In this document: positions 32,698 to 41,018 of the stretch, piece after piece
Position numbering within the stretch: the first letter of the stretch is position 1
Layout: the number at the start of each line of letters is the position of its first letter
Source of the DNA: Rhodovulum sp.
Lineage (GTDB): Bacteria; Pseudomonadota; Alphaproteobacteria; Rhodobacterales; Rhodobacteraceae
Assembly (NCBI GenBank): GCA_002706605.1
Contig: PALT01000025.1
Coordinates: forward strand, 124,001 to 188,000
Length of the DNA: 64,000 nt
Direction: 5' to 3'
Translations under genes and position numbers: made by a program
Notes under the pieces: model-generated
What the model saw: the letters and a program-made list of their open reading frames with translations, nothing else
The model's database searches: none
Told to the model about the DNA's origin: nothing

Positions 32698-33087
32698 ATG
32701 GAAGACATAACAGGCAGATGCGAATGCGGCAAGGTGCGGTTTTCCGTCAACGGCGCGCGCGACACGGTCACCGTTTGCCATTGCAGCCAATGCCGCCGCA
32801 ACAGCGGCCACCTCTGGGCCTCAACCCACGCACCGTTTGACGCGGTGACGTTTGAAACGGATGAAGGCCTGACGTGGTTCGCCTCCTCGGCATGGGCCAA
32901 GCGCGGGTTCTGCAGCGGCTGTGGAAGCACCCTGTTCTACCGCCTGAACGACGAAGACGGGATCGCCATCGCCGCTGGCTGTATCGACGATGCCAGCGCC
33001 CTGAAGGTCAGCAAACATATCTTTGTCGGCTCCAAGGGCCCCTATTACGAGATCGCCGACGGCCTGCCCCAAATCGAGACGTATTAA
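32698..33087 (+). CDS. GFA-family protein (glutathione-dependent formaldehyde-activating enzyme-like)
   Basis: A 129-residue zinc protein of the GFA/CENP-V family. The metal cysteines are visible as C8-x-C10 (RCECGKV), C27-x-C29-x2-C32 (VCHCSQCRR) and a later C-x2-C (GFCSGCGSTLFYR). Family members were first linked to formaldehyde-glutathione adduct formation, but most have unknown roles. The ribosome-binding site GAGGAGG lies 9 bp before the ATG at 32698; an upstream in-frame start at 32683 lacks it. It is transcribed away from the DsbA-like gene. Confidence 0.85.
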   Translation: MEDITGRCECGKVRFSVNGARDTVTVCHCSQCRRNSGHLWASTHAPFDAVTFETDEGLTWFASSAWAKRGFCSGCGSTLFYRLNDEDGIAIAAGCIDDASALKVSKHIFVGSKGPYYEIADGLPQIETY

Positions 33088-33377
33088 GGGGCGAACCGAT
33101 TCTCAGGCGCGGGGTGATTGCCCCGCGCCATCGCACAACCACAGGGCATGGGGGACGGCACCGCCCCCGTTTGATGCGAATAAAAACACCGTCATCCCCG
33201 CGCTGCGCCGTTTCGGAACAACGTCCCACATATTCACAAAACGCAAAACGTCTATTGGACCGCGCCGCATATGGGGCGAATTGCGGTTTACCGGCGATCA
33301 CGCCTGCGTGAGGTCACGATCTTGATCCAAATCCGTCCGGTCCCCAAAACAGGGTCAAACGGATTAAGGATATTCAC

Positions 33378-34460
33378 ATGTTTGAATCTTTCGGCTTTGA
33401 AAACCTGACCGCGCCACAGGCGGCGGTGTGGTTTGGTGCCCTTTTGGGCCTCGCATTCGGTGTTCTGGCGGAACTCAGCCGGTTTTGCTTTCGCCAATCG
33501 GTGATCGGCATGGGCGAAACGCGCAGCAACGCGCGCGGCACGTGGGCCATCGCCTTGGCCGTGGCAATCATCGGCACACAGGCCGCCGTCTGGGCCGGTC
33601 TGGTGGATTTCGGCGATCATCGCCTGCTGACGGCCGATATTCCGGTGGTGTCCCTGATCGTGGGCGGCGTGTTGTTCGGGGTTGGCATGGTTCTGACCCG
33701 CGGCTGTGCCTCGCGCCTGTTGGTGCTGGGGGCAAGCGGCAACCTGCGCGCCCTGATCGTCATGGGCGTGTTTGCCGTGGTGGCGCATGCCGCGCTCAAG
33801 GGCGTTCTGGCCCCTGTGCGCCTGTGGCTGGGCTCGGCCACCGTTCCGACGGCAAGCGGCGATCTGGCCGCCCTGCCCGGCGGTGCGGCGGTCTGGGGCG
33901 GTCTGTTGGTTCTGGCGGCCCTGTGGGTTGCGGTGTCCAACCGTGTGCGCCCCAGCCTATTGATCGCAGGCGCGTTGATCGGCGCGCTGGTCCCGCTGGG
34001 TTGGGTCGGCACGGGCTTTGTCCTTTATGACGACTTTGATCCCATCGCACTGGAAACCCTGTCGTTCACCGCGCCCGTTGCCGACACCCTGTTCTGGGGG
34101 ATCGCGTCGACGTCAATCTCGGCCAAGTTCGGCACGGGTCTGATCGGTGGCGTTCTGGCCGGTGCGTTCCTGTCGTCCCTGATTGGGCGCCGGTTTACCG
34201 TCGTCAGTTTCGAGAGCCCCGCGCAAACCGGTCGCTACGTCCTTGGTGGCGCGTTGATGGGTGCCGGTGGCGTGTTCGCGGGCGGCTGCACCATCGGGGC
34301 GGGCCTGTCGGGCATTCCGACCCTTGGCGTGTCGGGCCTGATCGCGCTGGTGGCCATTGCGGGGGGCGCGATTGTCGCCAACCGCGCCCTTGGGTTCATT
34401 CCATCGCGCGCCGTATCCGGTGCAGCCCAAGCCACACCCCAAGCACAACAAGCGGCGTAA
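33378..34460 (+). CDS. YeeE/YedE-family sulfur transporter
   Basis: A 360-residue inner-membrane protein with about nine or ten hydrophobic segments. Family signatures with conserved cysteines are present: RFCFRQ near residue 40, LTRGCASRLL near 112 and FAGGCTIGAGLSG near 310. These match YeeE/TsuA, in which cysteines pass thiosulfate across the membrane. So this protein probably imports thiosulfate or a related sulfur compound, in keeping with the sulfur-related genes at 19.7-31.8 kb. The 290 bp before it show no gene. Its last 65 bases overlap the end of the convergent DUF3422 gene. Confidence 0.87.
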   Translation: MFESFGFENLTAPQAAVWFGALLGLAFGVLAELSRFCFRQSVIGMGETRSNARGTWAIALAVAIIGTQAAVWAGLVDFGDHRLLTADIPVVSLIVGGVLFGVGMVLTRGCASRLLVLGASGNLRALIVMGVFAVVAHAALKGVLAPVRLWLGSATVPTASGDLAALPGGAAVWGGLLVLAALWVAVSNRVRPSLLIAGALIGALVPLGWVGTGFVLYDDFDPIALETLSFTAPVADTLFWGIASTSISAKFGTGLIGGVLAGAFLSSLIGRRFTVVSFESPAQTGRYVLGGALMGAGGVFAGGCTIGAGLSGIPTLGVSGLIALVAIAGGAIVANRALGFIPSRAVSGAAQATPQAQQAA

Positions 34461-35679
34461 GGATCGCCGTCATCATCCCCTTGGACAGGTCCAGCGCGCT
34501 GGCCACGGGATAGGCCATATAGGCCACAAGGTTGAGGGCATAGTAGCTGATCGCGACGACACTCAGGCCCTCAACCGTGCGCTGAAGCTGTAGCTGCAGG
34601 TCCGCGCGGCGGTCCATGCTTTCCAACAAGGCCTGGTTCTGGGCGGATCGGGACACATCCACCTGTGTCCGCAGCAACTCACCCGCCCGCGTCGCGCGCA
34701 TGGTCATGTCGTTCAACCGCCGCTCGGTCGCCTTGACCGTGCGCATCGCGGGATCAAAGCGGCGCATCATGAATTCGCGAAAGGTCTGACGCCCGCCAAA
34801 CCGTTCCTCGCGCAGAACCTCAATGCGTTGATGCACGATCGCCTCATAGGCCCCCGTCGCGGAAAAGCGGAACGTGCCCTCGGTCAGCATGTTTTCCAAC
34901 TCGGCCGAAATGCCCAACAACCCGTGCAACGTGTCCTCGGGGTTATGGCCAGGGCTGTTCAGGCTGCGCACCAGTTCGGACAGATCGGCGTCGATTTCGC
35001 CCATCCGCCCAGACAGGGTTTGCGAGCGCGGCAGGCCCAGCATCGACATGGTTTTGTACATCTCGATCTCGGTCATGCGTTGCACGATCCGGCCCACACG
35101 ACGCGCGCCGATCTCGGGGCGGGCAAACAGGGCAAAGCGCATGTGCCCCGCGCTATCGATCCGGAAGTCGGTGGCCATCACCGCGCTGCGGTCAAGGACG
35201 TGCGAACAGGCAAGGCTCTCGGGGACGAACCAATCGGCCATCTTGTCCTTGACCAAGGTCTCATCGCCCTCCCACAGCTCAACCCGGATCAGGGCCGAGG
35301 TGATCCGCACACCGGGCACCTCTTGCAGCCAGTCCTCGGGGAAGACATCGAACGCCGCCGGATCGAACGGGCGTGCGGCCACACCTTGCGAAAAGATCGT
35401 GTAGGTCACAAATTCCGTGTGGCTTTCCCATTTGATTTTGTGCCGCCCCAGATCGCCGAAATAATGCGTGGCACCGGGTTTGGGGTGCTGTGCCCCGAAC
35501 CGGTCCAAGAGGTTCAACAGATGCGCGCGATCCAACGCCCGATCACGGTTGGCCGCGTCCTTGGGCTGTTTGATCGCCAGAAAGGCCGCATGGCACGGCA
35601 CCGTCAGCGCAGGGAACGGACGGGCATGCAGTTCATTGGCCAATTGATAGCGCAACGGGTGGTCTTGGATGTCGCTCAT
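34396..35679 (-). CDS. DUF3422-family membrane-anchored protein
   Basis: A 427-residue protein of the DUF3422 family, common in Alphaproteobacteria and of unknown function. The start DHPLRYQLANELHARPFPAL is highly typical. The middle contains long charged helical segments (VLREERFGGRQTFREFMMRR), and two hydrophobic helices lie near the C-terminus (about residues 365-385 and 396-418), which should anchor it in the inner membrane. It converges with the YeeE-type gene and overlaps it by 65 bp. No operon partner is evident. Confidence 0.85.
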   Translation of the reverse strand: MSDIQDHPLRYQLANELHARPFPALTVPCHAAFLAIKQPKDAANRDRALDRAHLLNLLDRFGAQHPKPGATHYFGDLGRHKIKWESHTEFVTYTIFSQGVAARPFDPAAFDVFPEDWLQEVPGVRITSALIRVELWEGDETLVKDKMADWFVPESLACSHVLDRSAVMATDFRIDSAGHMRFALFARPEIGARRVGRIVQRMTEIEMYKTMSMLGLPRSQTLSGRMGEIDADLSELVRSLNSPGHNPEDTLHGLLGISAELENMLTEGTFRFSATGAYEAIVHQRIEVLREERFGGRQTFREFMMRRFDPAMRTVKATERRLNDMTMRATRAGELLRTQVDVSRSAQNQALLESMDRRADLQLQLQRTVEGLSVVAISYYALNLVAYMAYPVASALDLSKGMMTAILTPLVVLGVWLGLHRIRRAME

Positions 35680-35840
35680 GTCGGGACCTTTGGGTGATTT
35701 GAACCTTGGTAGCCGAATTCGCGCGATGATCCAAAATAAAAATTCAACGATTATATGGGGTTAGCTGCATACCTTTGTGCACGAAGCGACCACATCTGCA
35801 AAGTTCGTGACCACGCCCCCGCCCAAAGGCCCGAAATGGA

Positions 35841-35868
35841 AAACGCCCCGACACAGGGCGGGGCGTTT
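35841..35868 (-). terminator. Rho-independent-like terminator of the secreted-protein gene at 35895
   Basis: AAACGCCCC (35841-35849) and GGGGCGTTT (35860-35868) form a perfect 9-bp stem around a 10-base loop. It lies 26 bp after the stop of the minus-strand gene and ends in TTTTCC on that strand. Confidence 0.8.
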
Positions 35869-35894
35869 CAAACAGACATGCAAAGGTGATCAAA

Positions 35895-36422
35895 TCACTG
35901 AATTTTAACGACCTTCACCCAACGGTCCTTGGACCCCGTTGTCCACTTTTCCTCGACGATCAGGTTGTATTTGCCGAACACAACGGTCTTGTCGAAGGTC
36001 TCCGAGTCCGACGGGGTGTTCACCCGCGAGAGGTAGGTCTTACCGCCCTTCTGGGTTTGCTTGTAGTTGTAGACACCGTTGTATTTCGGGTTGCCGTTAT
36101 AACGGTGTGCGCAGGTGCCGATCACCTGCTCACAGTTGAAGGGGGTATAGCGGACCGTGAAGCCGGAATAGCGGCGACGCTCCAGATGCCCTTCCTCGTT
36201 ATAGTAGAGCTTGTAGTTGAAGTTATCGCCGACGACCTTGCGTTCGAGAACGTGGAACTTGCCCTTTTTGCCGACGTAGGTGTCCACCCACTCGTCGCCG
36301 TCATAGGCCTCATAATAGATTTTCGTACCAACCGGCATCTGACCGAATTGAACACCAAGGCTCTGTGCCGCCGCCATGACGGGGGCCAGAGCCAACACCA
36401 GCCCCAAAAGAAGTTTTTTCAT
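35895..36422 (-). CDS. Secreted protein of unknown function
   Basis: A 175-residue exported protein. The start MKKLLLGLVLALAPVMAAAQ is a clear signal peptide. The mature part is basic and rich in tyrosine, lysine and glycine (KIYYEAYDGDEWVDTYVGKK, NGVYNYKQTQKGGKTYLS), suggesting a compact beta-rich fold. Two cysteines (NCEQVIGTC) could form one disulfide. I chose the ATG at 36422 over one nine codons upstream because the signal peptide starts there. It stands alone, with its own terminator. I know no family for it. Confidence 0.65.
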   Translation of the reverse strand: MKKLLLGLVLALAPVMAAAQSLGVQFGQMPVGTKIYYEAYDGDEWVDTYVGKKGKFHVLERKVVGDNFNYKLYYNEEGHLERRRYSGFTVRYTPFNCEQVIGTCAHRYNGNPKYNGVYNYKQTQKGGKTYLSRVNTPSDSETFDKTVVFGKYNLIVEEKWTTGSKDRWVKVVKIQ

Positions 36423-36552
36423 TACAGTAATCCCAATTCCATTTCTCAACCCTAGGGTGACAAATCCGTGATCGGGATAAAAGGGTGAAGGGACCTGACG
36501 GGCGAACTTGGTGACGCAAATGTAACTTGCGCGACACTTAATTTACGGCGCG

Positions 36553-36568
36553 CGCACCGAACGGTGCG
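36553..36568. repeat. Short perfect palindrome beside the pntB terminator
   Basis: CGCACCG (36553-36559) and CGGTGCG (36562-36568) are perfect inverse copies around AA. The palindrome lies between the pntB terminator and the promoter of the secreted-protein gene at 36422. It may be an operator or a second hairpin of the terminator. Confidence 0.4.
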
Positions 36569-36576
36569 GCCAAAAG

Positions 36577-36602
36577 AAAACCCCGCACACTGGCGGGGTT
36601 TT
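36577..36602 (-). terminator. Rho-independent terminator of pntAB
   Basis: AAAACCCCGC (36577-36586) and GCGGGGTTTT (36593-36602) form a perfect 10-bp stem with a 6-base loop. On the minus strand it follows the pntB stop by 21 bp and ends in a U-run (TTTTCTTTTG), the classical form. Confidence 0.87.
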
Positions 36603-36623
36603 CCGTGTCTCTCGAGACGAAGA

Positions 36624-38042
36624 TCAGGAGATCTTGGTCAGCAGATCGTCCAACGACTTTTTCGCGTCGCCATAGAACATACGGGTGTTCTCTTTGTAGA
36701 ACAGCGGGTTTTCGATGCCCGAGTAACCGGTACCTTGGCCACGCTTGGACACAAACACCTGTTTCGCCTTCCACACTTCGAGAACCGGCATACCCGCGAT
36801 GGGGCTGTTGGGGTCCTCTTGTGCGGCGGGGTTCACGATGTCGTTCGAGCCGATGACGATCACGACGTCCGTCTCGGGGAAGTCGTCGTTGATCTCTTCC
36901 ATCTCCAGCACGATGTCGTAGGGCACTTTGGCCTCGGCCAGCAGCACGTTCATGTGGCCCGGCAGACGACCCGCAACGGGGTGGATCGCAAAGCGGATGT
37001 TCTTGCCTTTGGCGCGCAGACGACGGGTCAGTTCCGCCACGTTCTGCTGTGCCTGAGCAACCGCCATACCGTAACCCGGTACGATCACGACGCTGTCGGC
37101 CTCGTCCAGAGCGTTGGCAACACCGTCGGCGTCGATTGCGATCTGCTCGCCCTCGACTTCCATCGCGGGACCGGAGGTGCCACCAAAGCCACCAAGGATC
37201 ACCGAGATGAACGAGCGGTTCATCGCCTTACACATGATGTAGGACAGGATCGCACCCGACGAACCCACCAGAGCACCAACAACGATCAACAGGTCGTTGC
37301 CCAGCGAGAAACCAATCGCCGCAGCCGCCCAGCCCGAATAGCTGTTCAGCATCGACACAACCACCGGCATGTCGGCGCCGCCGATGCCCATGATCAGGTG
37401 ATAGCCGATGAACAGCGCAAACAGCGTCATCAGGAACAGCGGGAAGAACCCACCGGTGTTGAAGTACCAGATCAGACACAGCACCGACAGAACCGCCGCG
37501 CCCGCGTTCAGCATGTGACCGCCGGGCAGTTTGGTTGCCTTGGAGTTCACTTTGCCCGCCAGCTTGCCATAGGCGATGACCGAACCGGTAAAGGTCACGG
37601 CACCGATGAACACGCCAAGGAACAGTTCGACCTTGAGGATCGCCAGTTCAACCGAGGACTTGTGCGCCACCAGATCGGCGAATGCACCCTCGGCCCCACC
37701 GTTGGCCACAGCCGACATAGTGAAATGCGCGTTATAGCCCACGAACACAGCTGCCAGACCGACCAGCGAGTGCATCGCGGCGACCAGTTCGGGCATTTGC
37801 GTCATCTGGACCTTGTTGGCCAGAACATAGCCGATCGCGCCGCCGCCAGCGATCAGGATGATCGACAGCCACCACAGACCCGAGCCCGGGCCGATCAGCG
37901 TTGCCAGCACGGCCAAAGCCATACCCGCGATGCCATACCAAACAGCGCGTTTCGCGCTTTCCTGACCGGACAGACCGCCCAGAGACAGGATGAACAGAAC
38001 AGCCGCAACCACGTATGCGGCAATGGTAAATCCGAATTCCAT
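36624..38042 (-). CDS. pntB: NAD(P) transhydrogenase subunit beta
   Basis: A 472-residue inner-membrane subunit of proton-translocating transhydrogenase, which makes NADPH from NADH using the proton gradient. It starts [20 protein letters not shown] and has about nine hydrophobic segments. The C-terminal NADP(H)-binding domain contains [16 protein letters not shown], then [20 protein letters not shown] and a late [17 protein letters not shown], all typical of domain III. It follows pntA by 12 bp and has a strong terminator. In this window it could feed NADPH to Fpr, but it is a general housekeeping enzyme. Confidence 0.96.
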   Translation of the reverse strand: MEFGFTIAAYVVAAVLFILSLGGLSGQESAKRAVWYGIAGMALAVLATLIGPGSGLWWLSIILIAGGGAIGYVLANKVQMTQMPELVAAMHSLVGLAAVFVGYNAHFTMSAVANGGAEGAFADLVAHKSSVELAILKVELFLGVFIGAVTFTGSVIAYGKLAGKVNSKATKLPGGHMLNAGAAVLSVLCLIWYFNTGGFFPLFLMTLFALFIGYHLIMGIGGADMPVVVSMLNSYSGWAAAAIGFSLGNDLLIVVGALVGSSGAILSYIMCKAMNRSFISVILGGFGGTSGPAMEVEGEQIAIDADGVANALDEADSVVIVPGYGMAVAQAQQNVAELTRRLRAKGKNIRFAIHPVAGRLPGHMNVLLAEAKVPYDIVLEMEEINDDFPETDVVIVIGSNDIVNPAAQEDPNSPIAGMPVLEVWKAKQVFVSKRGQGTGYSGIENPLFYKENTRMFYGDAKKSLDDLLTKIS

Positions 38043-38054
38043 TGTCCTGACCCC

Positions 38055-39626
38055 TTACGATTTCTGGAACATGGCGAGCATGCGCCGAGTAACAAGGAAG
38101 CCGCCAAAAATGTTGATGCCCGCCATAAAGACAGACAGCGCGGCCAGAAGGATCACGATGAACGAGCTCGACCCGATTTGCATCACGGCGCCCAGAATAA
38201 TGATCGACGAAATCGCATTGGTCACAGCCATCAGCGGCGTGTGCAGCGAGTGCGACACGTTCCAGATCACCTGGAAGCCGATGAAGACGGACAGAACGAA
38301 CACGATAAAGTGCTGCATGAAGCTGGCCGGAGCAACAAGGCCCACACCCAGCAACAGAACGGCACCCACAACCAGCAAGGTCACTTGCTGTTTGGTCTGT
38401 GCCTTGAACGCCGCAACTTCGTTCGCGCGAATTTCTTCGGGCGTCAGTTCCTTGGGCTTTTCTTTGGTCTGGGCCGCGATGGCCGCCACTTTGGGCGGGG
38501 GCGGCGGGAAAGTGATCTCACCCTCATAGGTGACCGTTGCACCACGGATGACGTCGTCTTCCATGTTGTGGTTGATCTGACCGTCTTTCTCAGGGGTCAG
38601 GTCGGTCATCATGTGACGGATGTTGGTCGCATAGAGCGACGACGCCTGCGCCGCCATGCGCGACGGGAAGTCGGTGTAGCCAACAATCGTCACGCCGTTC
38701 GGGGTCACGATTTTCTCGTCCTTGACGGTCAGCTTACAGTTGCCGCCCTTTTCGGCCGCAAGGTCAACGATGACCGAGCCCGGCTTCATGGCTTGCACCA
38801 TGTCCTCGGTCCACAGTTCCGGTGCTTCGCGGTTGGGGATCAGGGCCGTGGTGATCACGATGTCCATCTCCGGCGCCAGTTCGCGGAACTTGGCCAGCTG
38901 GGCCTCGCGGAACTCGGGGCTGGAGACAGAGGCGTAACCTCCGGTCGCTGCACCGTCCTGCTGTTCTTCTTCGAAGTCCAGATAGACGAATTCGGCGCCC
39001 ATGGATTCGACCTGCTCTGCCACTTCGGGGCGCACGTCGAACGCATAGGTGATCGCACCCAGCGAGGTCGAGGTCCCGATGGCGGCCAGACCGGCCACAC
39101 CTGCACCCACGACCAGAACCTTGGCGGGGGGCACTTTACCGGCAGCCGTCACCTGACCGGTGAAGAAGCGGCCAAAGTTGTTACCGGCCTCGATCACCGC
39201 ACGGTAACCGGCGATGTTTGCCATGGACGACAGGGCGTCCATCTTTTGGGCGCGCGAGATACGCGGGACCATTTCCATGGCGATGACGTTCGCACCGCTG
39301 GCCTTGGCCTTTTCCATGCCCTCTTCGTTCCCGCCGGGATTGAAGAACGAAATCAGCGTCTGGCCCTTGCGCAGGCGCTTCATCTCGGTGTCGTTGGGCT
39401 GACGGACTTTGGCGACGATGTCGCACTCTTTCCACAGCGCGGCAGCGGTCTTGATGATTTCCACACCAGCAGCTTCGTACAGCGCGTCGGCAAAACCGGC
39501 GTTCACACCGGCCCCGCTCTCGATCGCGCACTCATACCCCAGCTTTTGCAGCTGAAGGGCAGACTCAGGGGTCATCGCGACGCGCGCTTCCCCTTCGTAA
39601 ATTTCCTTCGGTGCCCCGATTTTCAC
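38055..39626 (-). CDS. pntA: NAD(P) transhydrogenase subunit alpha
   Basis: A 523-residue subunit with an N-terminal NAD(H)-binding domain (start KIGAPKEIYEGEARVAMTPE, then the VVGAGVAGLAAIGTSTSLGA dinucleotide motif) and C-terminal membrane helices (FIVFVLSVFIGFQVIWNV and later). It is therefore the long E. coli-type PntA, not the split PntAA/PntAB form. I chose the GTG at 39626 because known PntA proteins begin MKIGAPKE; an ATG ten codons earlier is the alternative. A linker rich in proline and glutamate (FPPPPPKVAAIAAQTKEKPK) joins the two parts. Confidence 0.94.
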   Translation of the reverse strand: MKIGAPKEIYEGEARVAMTPESALQLQKLGYECAIESGAGVNAGFADALYEAAGVEIIKTAAALWKECDIVAKVRQPNDTEMKRLRKGQTLISFFNPGGNEEGMEKAKASGANVIAMEMVPRISRAQKMDALSSMANIAGYRAVIEAGNNFGRFFTGQVTAAGKVPPAKVLVVGAGVAGLAAIGTSTSLGAITYAFDVRPEVAEQVESMGAEFVYLDFEEEQQDGAATGGYASVSSPEFREAQLAKFRELAPEMDIVITTALIPNREAPELWTEDMVQAMKPGSVIVDLAAEKGGNCKLTVKDEKIVTPNGVTIVGYTDFPSRMAAQASSLYATNIRHMMTDLTPEKDGQINHNMEDDVIRGATVTYEGEITFPPPPPKVAAIAAQTKEKPKELTPEEIRANEVAAFKAQTKQQVTLLVVGAVLLLGVGLVAPASFMQHFIVFVLSVFIGFQVIWNVSHSLHTPLMAVTNAISSIIILGAVMQIGSSSFIVILLAALSVFMAGINIFGGFLVTRRMLAMFQKS

Positions 39627-39760
39627 GATTTCGTTTCCCTCTCTCTCGGCCCGCATATCTTGCCACTGCGGGCGCGGACGTCATATCACTGAGCAATATT
39701 ATTTCACAAGAACCCGCAAGACATTTCCAAATGGTGCAATGTCGCAGCCCCTACCAATGC

Positions 39761-40222
39761 CTATACCCATCGTCGGACCCGACCGGCGTATTCGGCATAT
39801 CCCGTCTTGAATAGGTCTTTGTTCTTTTCCTCCTCGGGCAGGATGAACCTGCGTTGTATCACTGCCATGAACAGCGGAACCAGAAAAAGAGCCAGAACCG
39901 CATCCCATTTCAAGGCAAAACCGGTCAGAACCAAGACATCCCCCAGATAGATGGGGTTGCGGGTCAGACCGAAAATACCCCCTGTTAACAGGGTGTTGGG
40001 CGTGTCGCGCGGGATCGGCGACGTGCGGGCGCGAAAAAATGCAAAAAGCGCCGCAAAGATGATGACCAGACCGGCACCAATAAGGAAAAGACCTATCCAC
40101 CGCAGGACGACGCCAACCTCGGGACCCGGCAGAACCTCCCCGATGATCCACGTCAGGCACAGCGCCCCGAACAGCCAAACGGGCGGCATATCAATCCAGT
40201 CTCGCAGGCTGCGGTTCGGCAT
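39761..40222 (-). CDS. Isoprenylcysteine carboxyl methyltransferase-like membrane protein
   Basis: A 153-residue inner-membrane protein of the ICMT/phospholipid-methyltransferase group. Three or four hydrophobic segments precede the signature GGIFGLTRNPIYLGDVLVLT and the C-terminal EEEKNKDLFKTGYAEYAGRVRRW, which together form the SAM-binding site of the family. The methyl acceptor is unknown. The ATG at 40222 is preceded by GGGG; the frame extends 23 codons further. It is followed on the same strand by pntA, 134 bp away. Confidence 0.82.
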   Translation of the reverse strand: MPNRSLRDWIDMPPVWLFGALCLTWIIGEVLPGPEVGVVLRWIGLFLIGAGLVIIFAALFAFFRARTSPIPRDTPNTLLTGGIFGLTRNPIYLGDVLVLTGFALKWDAVLALFLVPLFMAVIQRRFILPEEEKNKDLFKTGYAEYAGRVRRWV

Positions 40223-40364
40223 TGTGAATTTTTCCCCTTTGACCAAAGTCTGATGCCAATTGCATATCGGTGCGGCGTGTTTTGCGCGCAATCACCGCCC
40301 CCAAAACAGTTCGTGAGCAGGATCGCGGTCCAAGTTACGCACATTTCGCACCAAAGGACGACAG

Positions 40365-40841
40365 ATGTCTCAGAAAATCCGCATTCGACCTGGTCGCCCC
40401 CGTGATGCGGCGGCCTGTCTGGCGATTTTTCGCGCTGCGGTGCATGTCACGGCGGCGGCGACCTATACGAAAGAGGAACGCGACGCATGGGCCCCTGATG
40501 GCCCCCTCCCCGGCTGGTCTGAGCGCCTGTTGGCGGACACCTGTCTGGTTGCCACAACGTGGTGGGGGCGCCCCGTTGGGTTCATGACCATGGGGCGCGA
40601 CGGGCATATTGATTTCGCCTATGTGCACCCCGACTACACCGGTCGCGGCGTGGCCAGCGCCCTGTATCATCGCATCGAGAATATCGCGCAGGAACAGGGC
40701 ATTAGCACACTTACAACCCAAAGCAGTCTCTCCGCCCTGCCCTTTTTTACGCGTCACGGCTGGAGCCGCGATGCGCGCCAGAGCGTGATCCGTCACGGCG
40801 TCGCCCTGACCAACTACCGGATGTCCAAAAACCTGCGGTAA
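40365..40841 (+). CDS. GNAT-family N-acetyltransferase
   Basis: A 158-residue cytoplasmic acetyltransferase. The start IRIRPGRPRDAAACLAIFRA and the acetyl-CoA loop YTGRGVASALYHRIENIAQE are classical, and a typical final strand with FTRHGWSRDARQSV follows. The target amine is unknown. An AAAGGACG ribosome-binding site lies just before the ATG. It is a single gene between the methyltransferase-like gene and the RTX protein. Confidence 0.88.
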   Translation: MSQKIRIRPGRPRDAAACLAIFRAAVHVTAAATYTKEERDAWAPDGPLPGWSERLLADTCLVATTWWGRPVGFMTMGRDGHIDFAYVHPDYTGRGVASALYHRIENIAQEQGISTLTTQSSLSALPFFTRHGWSRDARQSVIRHGVALTNYRMSKNLR

Positions 40842-41018
40842 ATGGGCAACGTTGAACACTGTCCAATTTTTTTCACATTTTAAACACTTCCCGACCTAAA
40901 GTAGACAAAACCCCGCCTCATTCAAAAAATATAAACTTTAGGAGAGGCAACTTATCCGCAGGCATAGCGCGACCACCACCGCGCGCCGTGGATTCGGGTA
41001 GACGGGCAGTGCAGGTAC

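Noticed and set aside
33088-33377. Possible small gene in the gap before the YeeE-type gene
   Set aside because: Short open frames exist on both strands, but none has a convincing ribosome-binding site, signal peptide or protein-like pattern.
36564-39692. 1042-codon plus-strand open frame opposite pntAB
   Set aside because: It lies antisense to two certain genes. Its translation is rich in histidine, arginine and glutamine with no domain, as expected for the reverse frame of GC-rich coding DNA.
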